Below are positions 41,618 to 50,800 of a stretch of DNA of 64,000 nucleotides, piece after piece. The stretch is from Cognataquiflexum rubidum (GTDB lineage Bacteria > Bacteroidota > Bacteroidia > Cytophagales > Cyclobacteriaceae). The translations under genes and the position numbers were made by a program. The notes below the pieces were generated by a model. The model saw nothing but the letters and a program-made list of their open reading frames with translations, searched no databases and had not been told where the DNA came from. The stretch lies in assembly GCF_022538115.1 (NCBI RefSeq), contig NZ_JAKZAL010000011.1, forward strand, positions 62,001 to 126,000. The letters are read 5' to 3'. Position 1 is the first letter of the stretch, and each line of letters starts with the position of its first letter.

Positions 41618-44299
41618 TCACTCCTTCTTATACCTCAGCTTAAAATTCAAATTCTCTAGATAATCCCCATCTGCCAAGGCTTTGATTTCAAACTCCAAGA
41701 TTCCGGGTTCGGAGGTGACATTCATAAACTCTAACTGCTTTGGATCGGCGGAAAGTCTGTATTTGCCAGGCATTAGACCAAAGACATAGAAACCACCATC
41801 TGTAAATGTCCTCAAAAGTTGTAATGGTTCACTGTCATTCAGTTTTTCCAAAACCAAACGCAAACCTCCCAATCCCTCTTCTTTGCCACTGTGGTCCACT
41901 ACTACAAATCCTTCAATGATTCCTGTCTGGTATAGCGGGATATCAATGCTTCTATACCTGTTTGGTTCGGCAACAAAGGTAAACCGCTTGACTTTTGGTG
42001 CTAAGTTGGGATTGGGAAGTGCATGGATATCGACTTCCATCTGGTATTTCCAATAAGACTGCAATTGGGTAATCCTCAATATCCCATCAGAACCCAAAAT
42101 CATATTTGCGGATCTGTCCAAGCGTATCGCTTTGGCAGGCACTACCACTTCTCCCGGATCGAAGGTCCCGTTTTCATTGGCGTCAATAAAGAGACGAACC
42201 GCCACACCTGATCGGGTAACTTGGTCTCTATTGTCCGGCAAAATATGTCCTCCCGGGTCAATGCCGAGAGATCCTGTGATCGCCTGTTGTGCTGAATAGG
42301 TATTCCTGCTTGCCGAAAACTGCGTTGAGGTTCTTACTCCCCTGAAATCATATAGGAATCCCAATTGAAACTGACCTTTCTTCCTGATGGCATCCATTTC
42401 ATAGCCCATGGTCAACCTACCCATCTTGAAGAGCGTCTGCGATATCATGAGATTGTAGGAAATCGGGGTTTTGTTGTAAGTGTCAAACCTGTACTGTCCC
42501 CTGAAAAACATCCCCCTTACAAAAACCGGAATACTCGGGTTTCTTTTGAGGGTATAGGTCATCGAGGCTGTGAATTGGCCGATGGCATTGTAAAGATTTG
42601 GCGGCTCTATGCCGGTTCCTGTATCCCTGACTCCACTGATGCGGGCCCGATAATTGACTCTCGCCACAATCCTACCAAACTGCGTGTTGAAATCAGTTTG
42701 GAAATTTGTCCTAAACCCACTTTCGTACCATTGTCTTTCTCCGGTGAGCCTGAATCCGGAGAATTTACCAAATGTCTTGAAAGGAAAAAATGCATTTAGA
42801 TTGGCCTCTCGGATCTGACCCATAAGATTGAATTCTGACCCCGGTACGAATTCTGTAAACTGCGCATTGATGCTGGTATTGTTGGCATAAAAAACCGAGG
42901 CCGAAGCCTGGTAATGCCTGTCGGGCAAAACATCGACATTGAGAAGGTATTGTTGTAAAATCCGAGCCGATAGGCCCACCACACCATAAGTCATATTTTT
43001 ACCAAAAACTGCCCCATTATCCACACCTGCCCTGACTGTCAGTGCATTGGTAACTCCATACGCAATGTCCGCATGGCCGATCAGGTCGTTGTCCAAACTG
43101 TCAATACCTGTTTGAGCTATTCCTGCCTGTATGTTATAAGTTACAAATCCTTTGGGCAAAAAAGTAAAGGGTATCTGCAATTGTCTTTCCTCTATGGTGA
43201 CTTCCCCTTGTGGGGTATAAATCCTGATCGCAAGACGGACCACTCCAAAAGTAATCGGGGCATTGAACCTGTAGTAACCGACATCATCAGCCCTGAGAAA
43301 ATCCACCAACTGTCCACCGATTAAAAGCTCCACTTCCGAATCAGGTTCTGTATATCCATCGATGACAAAAACGTCTAGCTTCATCCGCGGGATAACGGGA
43401 TTGTTGGTCACGCCAACTCCCAATATACCGACAGAATTATTGAGTCCGGTGGTACTGATCTGACCTACTGTAATTCCGGTCATGCCCGCATTCTTATCCG
43501 GAAGAAGACCTCCCGGCAAAACATATCGCCACCTTGCCCCCGAAAAGGAGGACAGAAGATTTCCGTCCAAAACTGTTCCTGAATAAATTCCCTGCACATC
43601 TCCTCCAAAAAGTTCCATCCCTGCATTCAGAAGAATGCCCATGTTTCGATTTTCATCGCTAACATTATAATTCACGTTGTAATCCAACATCCCCGGAGCA
43701 AAAAGCTTCCTGTCTCTACCGTAAAGCAATGGAGCATCAGATTGATCTCTATTGGCAGAAGATTGCTTCATTTTTCTTCTCAGTGCCTCTCTTTTTTGTC
43801 TTTCATCTATGGGAAGTGAATGCTCTGCAGTCAGACTGAGAGACAACGCATTGAAATTAATCAGGAAATTCAGACCAAAAATCCTGGAATAGTAATCGGG
43901 GTGAAGGTAAATGTCCATTTGTCCGACATAAAACTTATCGGCAGGAAGGTTTTCCCTGTTGCCTTTAATGGTAACTAATCCCAAAAGAGGATCAATTAGC
44001 CAATTGTCATTTTTGGTAGGGTAAAACCCCTGAAGTCCTTTCCCGTTGCTTGTTTTCTCATTACCTATATACAACATGCTCAGCACTTCGCCCAAGGGCA
44101 AAAAAGGCACATCGTCAAAAAATACCACATTCAGGTATGCCTGTCCCAAGGAAGGATAAGAAAAAGTAAGCATGGCTTCGCCATCAGGTTCTTGCTTTGC
44201 TTCTGCGGTTTTGGATGAAAGCATCAAAAAAACAGTCAAAAGCATAGAAAGAACCCCTGCTAGTTTCCTGACATGGGCAAAATTATATGGGTGAATCAA
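41618..44299 (-). CDS. FimD/PapC-like outer-membrane usher
   Basis: An 893-residue exported protein from a TTG at 44299 that gives a complete signal peptide cleaved near AEA (about residue 34). An N-terminal domain (about 40-180) is followed by a long amphipathic beta-barrel region (about 215-700). The usher plug-region signature is seen at about 315-385: PDSEVELLIGGQLVDFLRAD, then a Gly-Tyr-Tyr-Arg-Phe strand and an IRIYTPQGEVTIEERQLQIP strand. The repeated strands after FVTYNIQAGIAQTG fit the usher barrel. The C-terminal 200 residues hold a calcium-site-like DANENGTFDPGE loop and a carboxypeptidase-regulatory-like domain. It assembles and exports subunits in chaperone-usher systems. Start and boundaries are approximate. 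Confidence 0.75.
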   Translation of the reverse strand: MIHPYNFAHVRKLAGVLSMLLTVFLMLSSKTAEAKQEPDGEAMLTFSYPSLGQAYLNVVFFDDVPFLPLGEVLSMLYIGNEKTSNGKGLQGFYPTKNDNWLIDPLLGLVTIKGNRENLPADKFYVGQMDIYLHPDYYSRIFGLNFLINFNALSLSLTAEHSLPIDERQKREALRRKMKQSSANRDQSDAPLLYGRDRKLFAPGMLDYNVNYNVSDENRNMGILLNAGMELFGGDVQGIYSGTVLDGNLLSSFSGARWRYVLPGGLLPDKNAGMTGITVGQISTTGLNNSVGILGVGVTNNPVIPRMKLDVFVIDGYTEPDSEVELLIGGQLVDFLRADDVGYYRFNAPITFGVVRLAIRIYTPQGEVTIEERQLQIPFTFLPKGFVTYNIQAGIAQTGIDSLDNDLIGHADIAYGVTNALTVRAGVDNGAVFGKNMTYGVVGLSARILQQYLLNVDVLPDRHYQASASVFYANNTSINAQFTEFVPGSEFNLMGQIREANLNAFFPFKTFGKFSGFRLTGERQWYESGFRTNFQTDFNTQFGRIVARVNYRARISGVRDTGTGIEPPNLYNAIGQFTASMTYTLKRNPSIPVFVRGMFFRGQYRFDTYNKTPISYNLMISQTLFKMGRLTMGYEMDAIRKKGQFQLGFLYDFRGVRTSTQFSASRNTYSAQQAITGSLGIDPGGHILPDNRDQVTRSGVAVRLFIDANENGTFDPGEVVVPAKAIRLDRSANMILGSDGILRITQLQSYWKYQMEVDIHALPNPNLAPKVKRFTFVAEPNRYRSIDIPLYQTGIIEGFVVVDHSGKEEGLGGLRLVLEKLNDSEPLQLLRTFTDGGFYVFGLMPGKYRLSADPKQLEFMNVTSEPGILEFEIKALADGDYLENLNFKLRYKKE

Positions 44300-44338
44300 G
44301 GTAATATTTTAAAAAAGCGAGATAAATAATTTAAAGTT

Positions 44339-44392
44339 AGGACGGAAGACGGAAGTCGGAAGACCCCCGCCTGTCGTCGGGCAGGGATGTAA
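44339..44392. repeat. GACGGAAG repeat plus GGCAGGG palindrome
   Basis: 44339-44364 matches the reverse complement of 36814-36845. It runs into CCTGTC-GTCG-GGCAGG (44370-44385), related to the palindrome at 4707. It lies between the usher and chaperone genes. Confidence 0.6.
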
Positions 44393-44553
44393 CGGAGACT
44401 GTGCATCCAAACAGCTGTAATGCAGAAGAGTCTCTTTAATTCATTGAGACAATTCTCCGCCGCGGCGGATCAGTGTGACGAACCCGGAAATTTGTGATTC
44501 AAAATCATAATGGTTCTTCTTGGATATACACTCCCTTACCGTTGACCAAATAA

Positions 44554-44613
44554 AACCCGGATTGAATTTCAATTGGAGCGGCTATGGACTACCGACTGTG
44601 GTCTCTGGACTAA
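44554..44613. repeat. Interspersed intergenic repeat, copy 2
   Basis: Contains GGCTATGGACTACCGACTGT and an upstream CGGATTGAA, matching the copy at 18110-18168. It ends 33 bases before the chaperone stop. With the repeat at 44339 it accounts for much of the 346-base gap between usher and chaperone genes. Confidence 0.6.
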
Positions 44614-44645
44614 GTAGCATATGACCACATAATCCTTTCCTATTC

Positions 44646-45476
44646 TCAGGGAATCCTTACCAGAACTCTTTTGGAAATAGGACTGCTTTGTACCAAATCA
44701 GAGGAGGCTATATCAGCCCTTTTGGTTTGGAAGAGAAGCTCAAGCTGGTATTCTCCGGAGGACAATCCTTCAGGAATATCGACCTCAATTCCTTTTTTGC
44801 CTGAAAAATACATAGCTACCGTTTCTTCTTTTTGGGAAACAGTCTTTTCGGATCCATCCTTTAGCGACGCAGATACACTTCCTAGAAACGGAGAGTTGCC
44901 TGTAGTCACAAATTCCGCGATTGCACGGACTTTTCCGTCTTGCATAGAAGTAGTCACATTTCCGATTTCCAGTCCGGTATTGGTCTGTCCGTTTTTGTAA
45001 AATGCCGCAATCACCTGGTCAAATTTGAAATTGATCTGGGTAGAAACTTCGGATTCTACAATCTGATCTACATCCTGTGCCTGGTTATTGGAAGTTACTT
45101 TGACACGGGTGAAGTAAGTTCCTGCCGGCAATGACCTGTCAGGTCTCAGCTGAATCCTTACAGTCTGCTGCTGTTGTGGTGCCAAGACGAAAGTTCGTGG
45201 AAATGCCCTCAAACGGTCTCCCAGTCCATATTGCATGTCTTTGATACTGTCTCCATAGACCATAATCAGATTGCCCAATTCATCACTTCCGGGATAACCA
45301 AACAGAAAACTCACATTGATCTCTTGGTTGACCTCCGATGGATTGGTGATGTACAGTGACGCAATGCCATTCTCATCTATAAAAACCGAAGTCGGTGCAA
45401 TAGAAATCTGCGCCAAAGCGGGCACAGCCAAAAACAGGAATAAGCTTACAGATAAAGCTAGAAATATATTTTTCAT
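44646..45476 (-). CDS. PapD-like periplasmic chaperone
   Basis: A 276-residue exported protein with a signal peptide cleaved after ALAQ. Residues about 23-140 form a PapD-type N-terminal Ig domain: ISIAPTSVFIDENGIASLYI, then RTFVLAPQQQQTVRIQLRPD and LPAGTYFTRVKV, the characteristic F1-G1 region. A second beta domain (about 165-270) follows. Such chaperones complete pilin folds by donor-strand complementation and deliver them to the usher. The gene lies between the DUF4402 subunit gene and the usher gene. The Arg and Lys anchor residues of PapD cannot be assigned with certainty. Confidence 0.78.
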   Translation of the reverse strand: MKNIFLALSVSLFLFLAVPALAQISIAPTSVFIDENGIASLYITNPSEVNQEINVSFLFGYPGSDELGNLIMVYGDSIKDMQYGLGDRLRAFPRTFVLAPQQQQTVRIQLRPDRSLPAGTYFTRVKVTSNNQAQDVDQIVESEVSTQINFKFDQVIAAFYKNGQTNTGLEIGNVTTSMQDGKVRAIAEFVTTGNSPFLGSVSASLKDGSEKTVSQKEETVAMYFSGKKGIEVDIPEGLSSGEYQLELLFQTKRADIASSDLVQSSPISKRVLVRIP

Positions 45477-45493
45477 AAAATTGAAGAGTTAAA

Positions 45494-45518
45494 AAGTCGG
45501 CGGGGTAACCGCCGACTT
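45494..45518 (-). terminator. Hairpin between subunit and chaperone genes (terminator or attenuator)
   Basis: AAGTCGGCGG and CCGCCGACTT form a perfect 10-bp G/C-rich stem with a 5-base loop. On the minus strand it is followed by TTTTTAACTC. It lies 21 bases past the DUF4402 stop and 18 bases before the chaperone start. Confidence 0.8.
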
Positions 45519-45538
45519 AAAGTTTGATATTTGTAATC

Positions 45539-46069
45539 CTAGTTATACTCAGCGCTGATGTTGAAAGTACCTGAGTAAGTACCTGTAACCTGGTTTGTAA
45601 GAGCAGGGAAAGAACCACCTATCCATAGGTAGAATACGTTGAGTGCTAGATTCACTGTGCTTCCACTTGCAACAGGAGTAGCAGAAGCTCTGTTGGTAAT
45701 AATTGGATTACCAATCACCTCAGTAGTGACCACAATTGAATTTCCTCCACCGTCACTTAAGTTTACAGTCGGGTCGTAAAAAATTGACACAGGACCGTTA
45801 GCTCCGCTTAGGTTAAATTGAGCAACATTGGTAACAGAACCTGTATTGACGTTATCTGCTGCATTATTTGCGTCCAATACAACTGCACCTGGCGTAGTAG
45901 CAGAAACCCTACCGAAGTTGATGGAATTCAAAGTTCCATCCAAATTAATGGTCAAATCCTGAAGGATTTCAGCAGTAGCAGGTGCTGTAGCTGCTTTTTG
46001 TGCGTAAGATGTACCTGCGAGTGCTACAAAGAAAGTAGCGATGATAAGGGATTTAAGAATTGTTTTCAT
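45539..46069 (-). CDS. DUF4402 pilin-like subunit (candidate major subunit)
   Basis: A 176-residue secreted protein with a signal peptide cleaved after SYAQ. The mature protein is small, Ala/Thr/Asn/Gly-rich and beta-rich (LTINLDGTLNSINFGRVSA, VNLALNVFYLWIGG) and ends TYSGTFNISAEYN. This agrees with DUF4402, a family resembling spore-coat-U/pilin-type Ig subunits. It has no cysteines or lipobox. Its own long A/T-rich leader (46070-46244) and the hairpin directly after it suggest that it is expressed at higher levels than the rest, as a major subunit would be. The pilin role is inference from context. Confidence 0.75.
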   Translation of the reverse strand: MKTILKSLIIATFFVALAGTSYAQKAATAPATAEILQDLTINLDGTLNSINFGRVSATTPGAVVLDANNAADNVNTGSVTNVAQFNLSGANGPVSIFYDPTVNLSDGGGNSIVVTTEVIGNPIITNRASATPVASGSTVNLALNVFYLWIGGSFPALTNQVTGTYSGTFNISAEYN

Positions 46070-46244
46070 TTTGTTGTTGTTTAAATAATTAAAAATTTGT
46101 TAGAGTCTATTTTACTTTTTGTTTTTGTTTTTACTTTTTTTTAATCTTTTTTTTTTTCAAAATGTATCCATCTGTGATGGATTGTGGATTTGGGGAGATG
46201 TTACATAAGCTATTCAGTTAAGAGTTTTCGAAATTTTTTAAATT

Positions 46245-46682
46245 TTAATGGTATTCTATTGTTGTTTTTATTCCAGGCAAAATCGGTATTCCAATCCAGG
46301 CCCTGACCTGTTGAATATCGGGTTTGATATTTCGGATCAGCATTCCTTTGCTGTTCATTTGAAAGTTTGCTTTACCCGATTCAAATTGCAGGGCACTTCC
46401 AAAATCCGACGTTCCGTTATTGACTATGTAAAGCGTCTCGTTTGCGTCCTTACCAGAGAAATCCGATTTTAGATTTACAGTCACTTGGATGTTTTCCTGA
46501 ACCACCATCTCAACCCACCTCATTCCATCTTGCCCACCTATTGTTTGTGGCAGGACGATCCTTGGATTGAAGTTGACTCCTGCGGGAAGGACCAACCGGA
46601 CACTGACCATCTGGGCTTCAGACTTGCTGATATTTCCCAATACCAACACAGAGACAATCACCATGAAACAAAACCTAATCAT
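46245..46682 (-). CDS. Small secreted pilin-like protein
   Basis: A 145-residue exported protein from the ATG at 46682. Its start overlaps the end of the upstream gene by eight bases, and it has a signal peptide cleaved after SEAQ. A reading to 46721 adds 13 residues inside the upstream gene. The mature part is a single beta-rich domain (MVSVRLVLPAGVNFNPRIVL, MVVQENIQVTVNLKSD) ending GIKTTIEYH. No Pfam family is recognised; size, export and position suggest a minor subunit or adaptor. Confidence 0.62.
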   Translation of the reverse strand: MIRFCFMVIVSVLVLGNISKSEAQMVSVRLVLPAGVNFNPRIVLPQTIGGQDGMRWVEMVVQENIQVTVNLKSDFSGKDANETLYIVNNGTSDFGSALQFESGKANFQMNSKGMLIRNIKPDIQQVRAWIGIPILPGIKTTIEYH

Positions 46683-47307
46683 AGCTTGTAAAGGAAACGT
46701 TGATGTTGATTTCTCCTTCATACCTTCCTGCCGCCACCATTCCTACCGGACCAAACGTTCCATATAAGTACAGGTAAGCCTTGGCCTTTGGTCGGGTGAA
46801 TGCTCCGTCTTCGGGTGAAGGCGGTGCTGATGGGGCACCTGAACTCCTCCTGCTGACAGGAAAGGTGATGCTGTAAAACCCTGCCGGAAGCTCCACTGCG
46901 CTCAGTTTCCCACTCAGTTCATCTACCGGACTCATATTGTTATATGCTACTTTGAGTAGAAAAGGAATGGACTCCGTAGGATTGTCGGTAAGGACAAAAA
47001 CCGAAGGCGCACTGATGTCTACCGTCAAGTCAAATCCTTCCGGCGCTTCTATCTCATAGATTACGGCTTGATTGTCCGCAAGACCAATTGTAACGGCTTC
47101 TGTTCCCGGGACCAATGCACGTTGCTTTTGGTTAAAATCCAAAGTCGGCATTGCGCCCTGCGGGGAGAGAATGGTGATATCATCACTTCCGGTCCAGGTA
47201 TTGAAACTGATCCTCTGGGCAAAACCTGTCCCTGCTCCTATCAAAAGGAAGAGACAAATGCCCAATAGCATCGTGAAACCTGCAATATGAGAATGAACTT
47301 TGATCAT
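46675..47307 (-). CDS. Secreted pilin-like protein
   Basis: A 210-residue exported protein from the ATG at 47307, two bases past the upstream stop. A signal peptide is cleaved after GFAQ. The mature part is beta-rich (RISFNTWTGSDDITILSPQG, AVIYEIEAPEGFDLTVDISA) with a Pro/Ser/Gly linker and an end YEGEININVSFTSYD. The final strand, with alternating hydrophobic residues, resembles those of the neighbouring DUF4402 proteins. It may be a minor subunit. No family assignment. Confidence 0.62.
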   Translation of the reverse strand: MIKVHSHIAGFTMLLGICLFLLIGAGTGFAQRISFNTWTGSDDITILSPQGAMPTLDFNQKQRALVPGTEAVTIGLADNQAVIYEIEAPEGFDLTVDISAPSVFVLTDNPTESIPFLLKVAYNNMSPVDELSGKLSAVELPAGFYSITFPVSRRSSGAPSAPPSPEDGAFTRPKAKAYLYLYGTFGPVGMVAAGRYEGEININVSFTSYD

Positions 47308-47308
47308 T

Positions 47309-47821
47309 TTATATATACTCCAATTCAATGATAAATTCAGACAAATAAACTCCCGGTGTGGCTTGGGTCAGGTCGAGATTTGCCCCAAGCCAGACGTATA
47401 ATTCTCCATCCGGACCAATAGGAAATACTCCTTCTCCTACATCTAGTAGCGCACTTTGCAACTGCAAATCATTGAATGCAGCACTCAGGATATATTGAGC
47501 CGAAACAACACCGATTCCATCGCTTGCTTCTCTGATCAATTCATTTTGAAGGTAAGTGATCCTTACTCTCGCACCTGGACTGCCGTTGATTTTGAACATT
47601 CCCGCAAACTCACTTGTAATTGGAGACACTACCAAGGCTCCGTTCATGACAGGCGGATTGACTAAATCGATGTTCCGGATTGTGAGCATGTTCAGGTTGT
47701 CAGTAACCGTTGCTGTTGCCCGCACACTTAATGATGCAAATCCGGAATTACTCGATTGGCCAAAAGATGCCACACTCCCAAAGCAACCGAAAACCAGAAA
47801 TAATATGTAAAGTCTTCTCAT
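47309..47821 (-). CDS. DUF4402-like pilin subunit
   Basis: A 170-residue exported protein with a signal peptide cleaved after SFGQ. The mature part has the DUF4402 plan: LSVRATATVTDNLNMLTIRN, FAGMFKINGSPGARVRITYL, ELYVWLGANLDLTQATPG, then a final strand YLSEFIIELEYI. It starts one base after the stop of the large T9SS gene, so it is translationally linked to it. It is likely a minor fibre subunit. Confidence 0.72.
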   Translation of the reverse strand: MRRLYILFLVFGCFGSVASFGQSSNSGFASLSVRATATVTDNLNMLTIRNIDLVNPPVMNGALVVSPITSEFAGMFKINGSPGARVRITYLQNELIREASDGIGVVSAQYILSAAFNDLQLQSALLDVGEGVFPIGPDGELYVWLGANLDLTQATPGVYLSEFIIELEYI

Positions 47822-47822
47822 T

Positions 47823-50800
47823 TCAGTTTTTGATCAGTTTTTGGGTAAATCGATAATCATTCGTGGCCAATTGGATGACATACATGCCCGGTGACAATTT
47901 ATTACTAGCCGGAATCCAATCCAGTTCATGTATTCCGGTTCCATATTCAGTTGCCGAAAATCCACCTACCACTTGGCCCATCAGGTCATATACCAGAATT
48001 TCTGCTTTGGCCGATTCAGGTAAGAAAAACCTGATTTTGGCTGAATCTCTGAATGGATTTGGGCTTACCGGAAATAACTTCGGAAAATCCGGTAGGTATT
48101 CAATTTGGTCCTCTTTAAAAGCGCCACCGATATAGATGGTAAAAGGCCTGGTCGGAGACTTTGAGTTAATTTTTGCATGGATTTCGCCTGTTGGATAGGG
48201 TGATTGAAATATTATTGCTTTCGGCAATTCAAGTTCATTAGAGGATAGCCTGGCTTTTTTTGCAGGGAGTTCGGGGGCTTGAAAATCGAATGAATAGGCT
48301 GTTTGCTCCCTCATATTGATGGCCTTTTCATTCAGATGGTCCATCAAAACAATGTTTTTATCATTAGGCAGTTCAGCCGGCAGTGTCCAATTCATCAGGA
48401 AAGATCCTTTGAAAGCTTTCCCATTTTTGGAAGCTGCCAAATGCAACGGAATGACCATTTCTTGTTCGCCGATCAATGGAAGGTTGTTGATGACCAAAGG
48501 AATGCCTGTGCGAATAGACCCATAGGTATAAAGGAATAGCCAATCGTTACCCAATGACTCCAATTGAAAGGCATCTTTTGGGTCGATGGTTTCTTTCCCA
48601 TCTTTTCCAAAGCTGATAAATGATTCGGCCTGCATTTCTTCACCCGTTACCCCGAGTTGGATAGCAAATGGCTCCTCTACTGATTTTCTGCCGAAAAAAT
48701 CTTTTGTGACATCAGTTTTTACACCATTGTCCGTCAACTGAAGAACAGGGTTTTCGCTGTTGGTTTTCACCCAAAATGCCTGATAAGGAGCTAATCGGCC
48801 ATTTTCCAAAGTACCGAGTGTCCCATTGTGCGTCAGAAAAGAATTGGTTGACGGATCCCATACATAGATCGTGTTGTCGATATTCGTTTTTGTCCAACCT
48901 GTAGGAGAAAAGAAATCGATCATGCTTGCTGTCGGATTGGCGATCAGGTTGAAGCCGGCGTCAGCTAAATTGACTTCGGTGAGTTCGCCTGCGTCTGCCA
49001 CCAGATTGGTATCCCTCGCTGTGAAAGTGACTCCAAAATCAAATATTCCGTTGGCAAGGTTCGGTTCGGTTCCGGTAGCAGCCATCGTAAGTGGCAATAC
49101 ATCGGAGTAGTTTCCACCACCGGATGGTCTCTCTGCACCATTGAATACATACAGGTAATGTCCCCTTCCCGAAGGCACTGCATCAGAAATCTGAGCAGGC
49201 TTTCTCCAGGATTGGAGGCTTGTACCTTTGTCCGTCTCATCAGACCACAATATGTTGGGTTGAAAAGCGGGATTATTGGATCCGGGAAATCCCTGGCTTT
49301 CCAAATTGGAAAGAATATCTGCATAGGTAGTACCGACAGGAGAGCCCATCATTCTCCAACCTTTGTTGCCGGTCAATTCCTGTTGGACTTCCAAAGTTGG
49401 GTTTGCTGAACTGAAATTGAGGTAAACAGCAGCAGGGTTCAAGACGATTTTGGCAGAGCCGGAAGTAGTCATTGATGCTGTATTATCGATCGTCATTAGG
49501 GCAGATGGTCTAACGGTCACAGTAAAAGGCGAGGAAATATTCACCAAGCCTTCTACCAAAAAATTCCCGTTAATTTCTATGTTTCCTGTCACTGTTTTAA
49601 GACCTGTTCCTGAAACCCTGAGGCTATTGAAAGTGCCGCCGGCAATGTTCGCGTCCCCATTTTGATCGAATACAACCAATCCATTTCCCGGAATAAATAC
49701 ACCTTCAACATTCCAGTTTCCGGCAACCTGATGTGTAAAACCGGATCCCGTAAAGGTGGTTCCTGCTCCGATTAGGACATTACCACCGAAATTGATCCCT
49801 TCGACAGCTGTCACCGAGACAGTTCCTGACATTTCAAAGTCGGAACAAAGAGTATTGGTCCCAACCTGCAAGGTTTTGATTCCCGTTCCGCTAAGTAATA
49901 ATTTCCCGTAAGTCGATGGGCTATTGATGTTGGCGACAGTTTGGTTGATACCGTAATATTCTATGGTACTGTTACAGCCAATCACGTGGGAAGTATAATT
50001 GGACGGGAGTGAGTTGGTTCCGCCGATTCGGAGCAATGCCCCATCCGCTACGGTCAACGTTCCGCCTATTACTGTTCGGTTAGCAGTAAATGTCGACAAA
50101 TCAAGTCCTCCGGCGATGATGGAGAGGTTGGTGACAATGGCTGTATTTCGGAATAGGCTAAGCGTATGATTACCGGTCAGACCGGAGTTTTCTACAGTCA
50201 GGCTATTGACCGTAGTGGGCAGCCCGTTACCGGAACTTTGGTTTGTCTGACCGCTGTAAATGTAATTTGCACCGGTATTGTAAGATCTCGCTCCAGTCAC
50301 TCTCACCATTCCGGTGGCACCCGTGGTGGTTATTCCCTGTGCTGATTTGATTCCAAGTGTTGCGCCAGTTTGAAGGGTAAAAGTACCGCCACCAAGGAAC
50401 ACCGTATTGGAATCAGCCGGACGGACATATGCCCCGGTCGACACGATATAGTTGATCACATTGGTGACGGTCCCGCCAGATGTATAAGTCTGGGGATTAG
50501 TGGTATTCCCATTAAAAATAATTCTACCTGAACCTGTAGCTGTTTCGTTGATCGTGCCGCCTGTATGGGTGAAGTCCCTGGCAATATTTAAGGTGCCGAT
50601 GGCGGTATTGCTGATACTCATGTTTAGCAATCCGCCTGTGATAGTGGCACTTCCAAGAACTGTAATGCTCCTTTGTGCTCCTGTGGCATTGACTATTGCA
50701 TACCTTCCTCCGGAGATTTGGAAATTTCCCCCTATAGTGTAAGCAGCACTCCCTTGTCTGATTTCTCCCGTTGCGGTACCATTTTGAATGATCAAATTCC

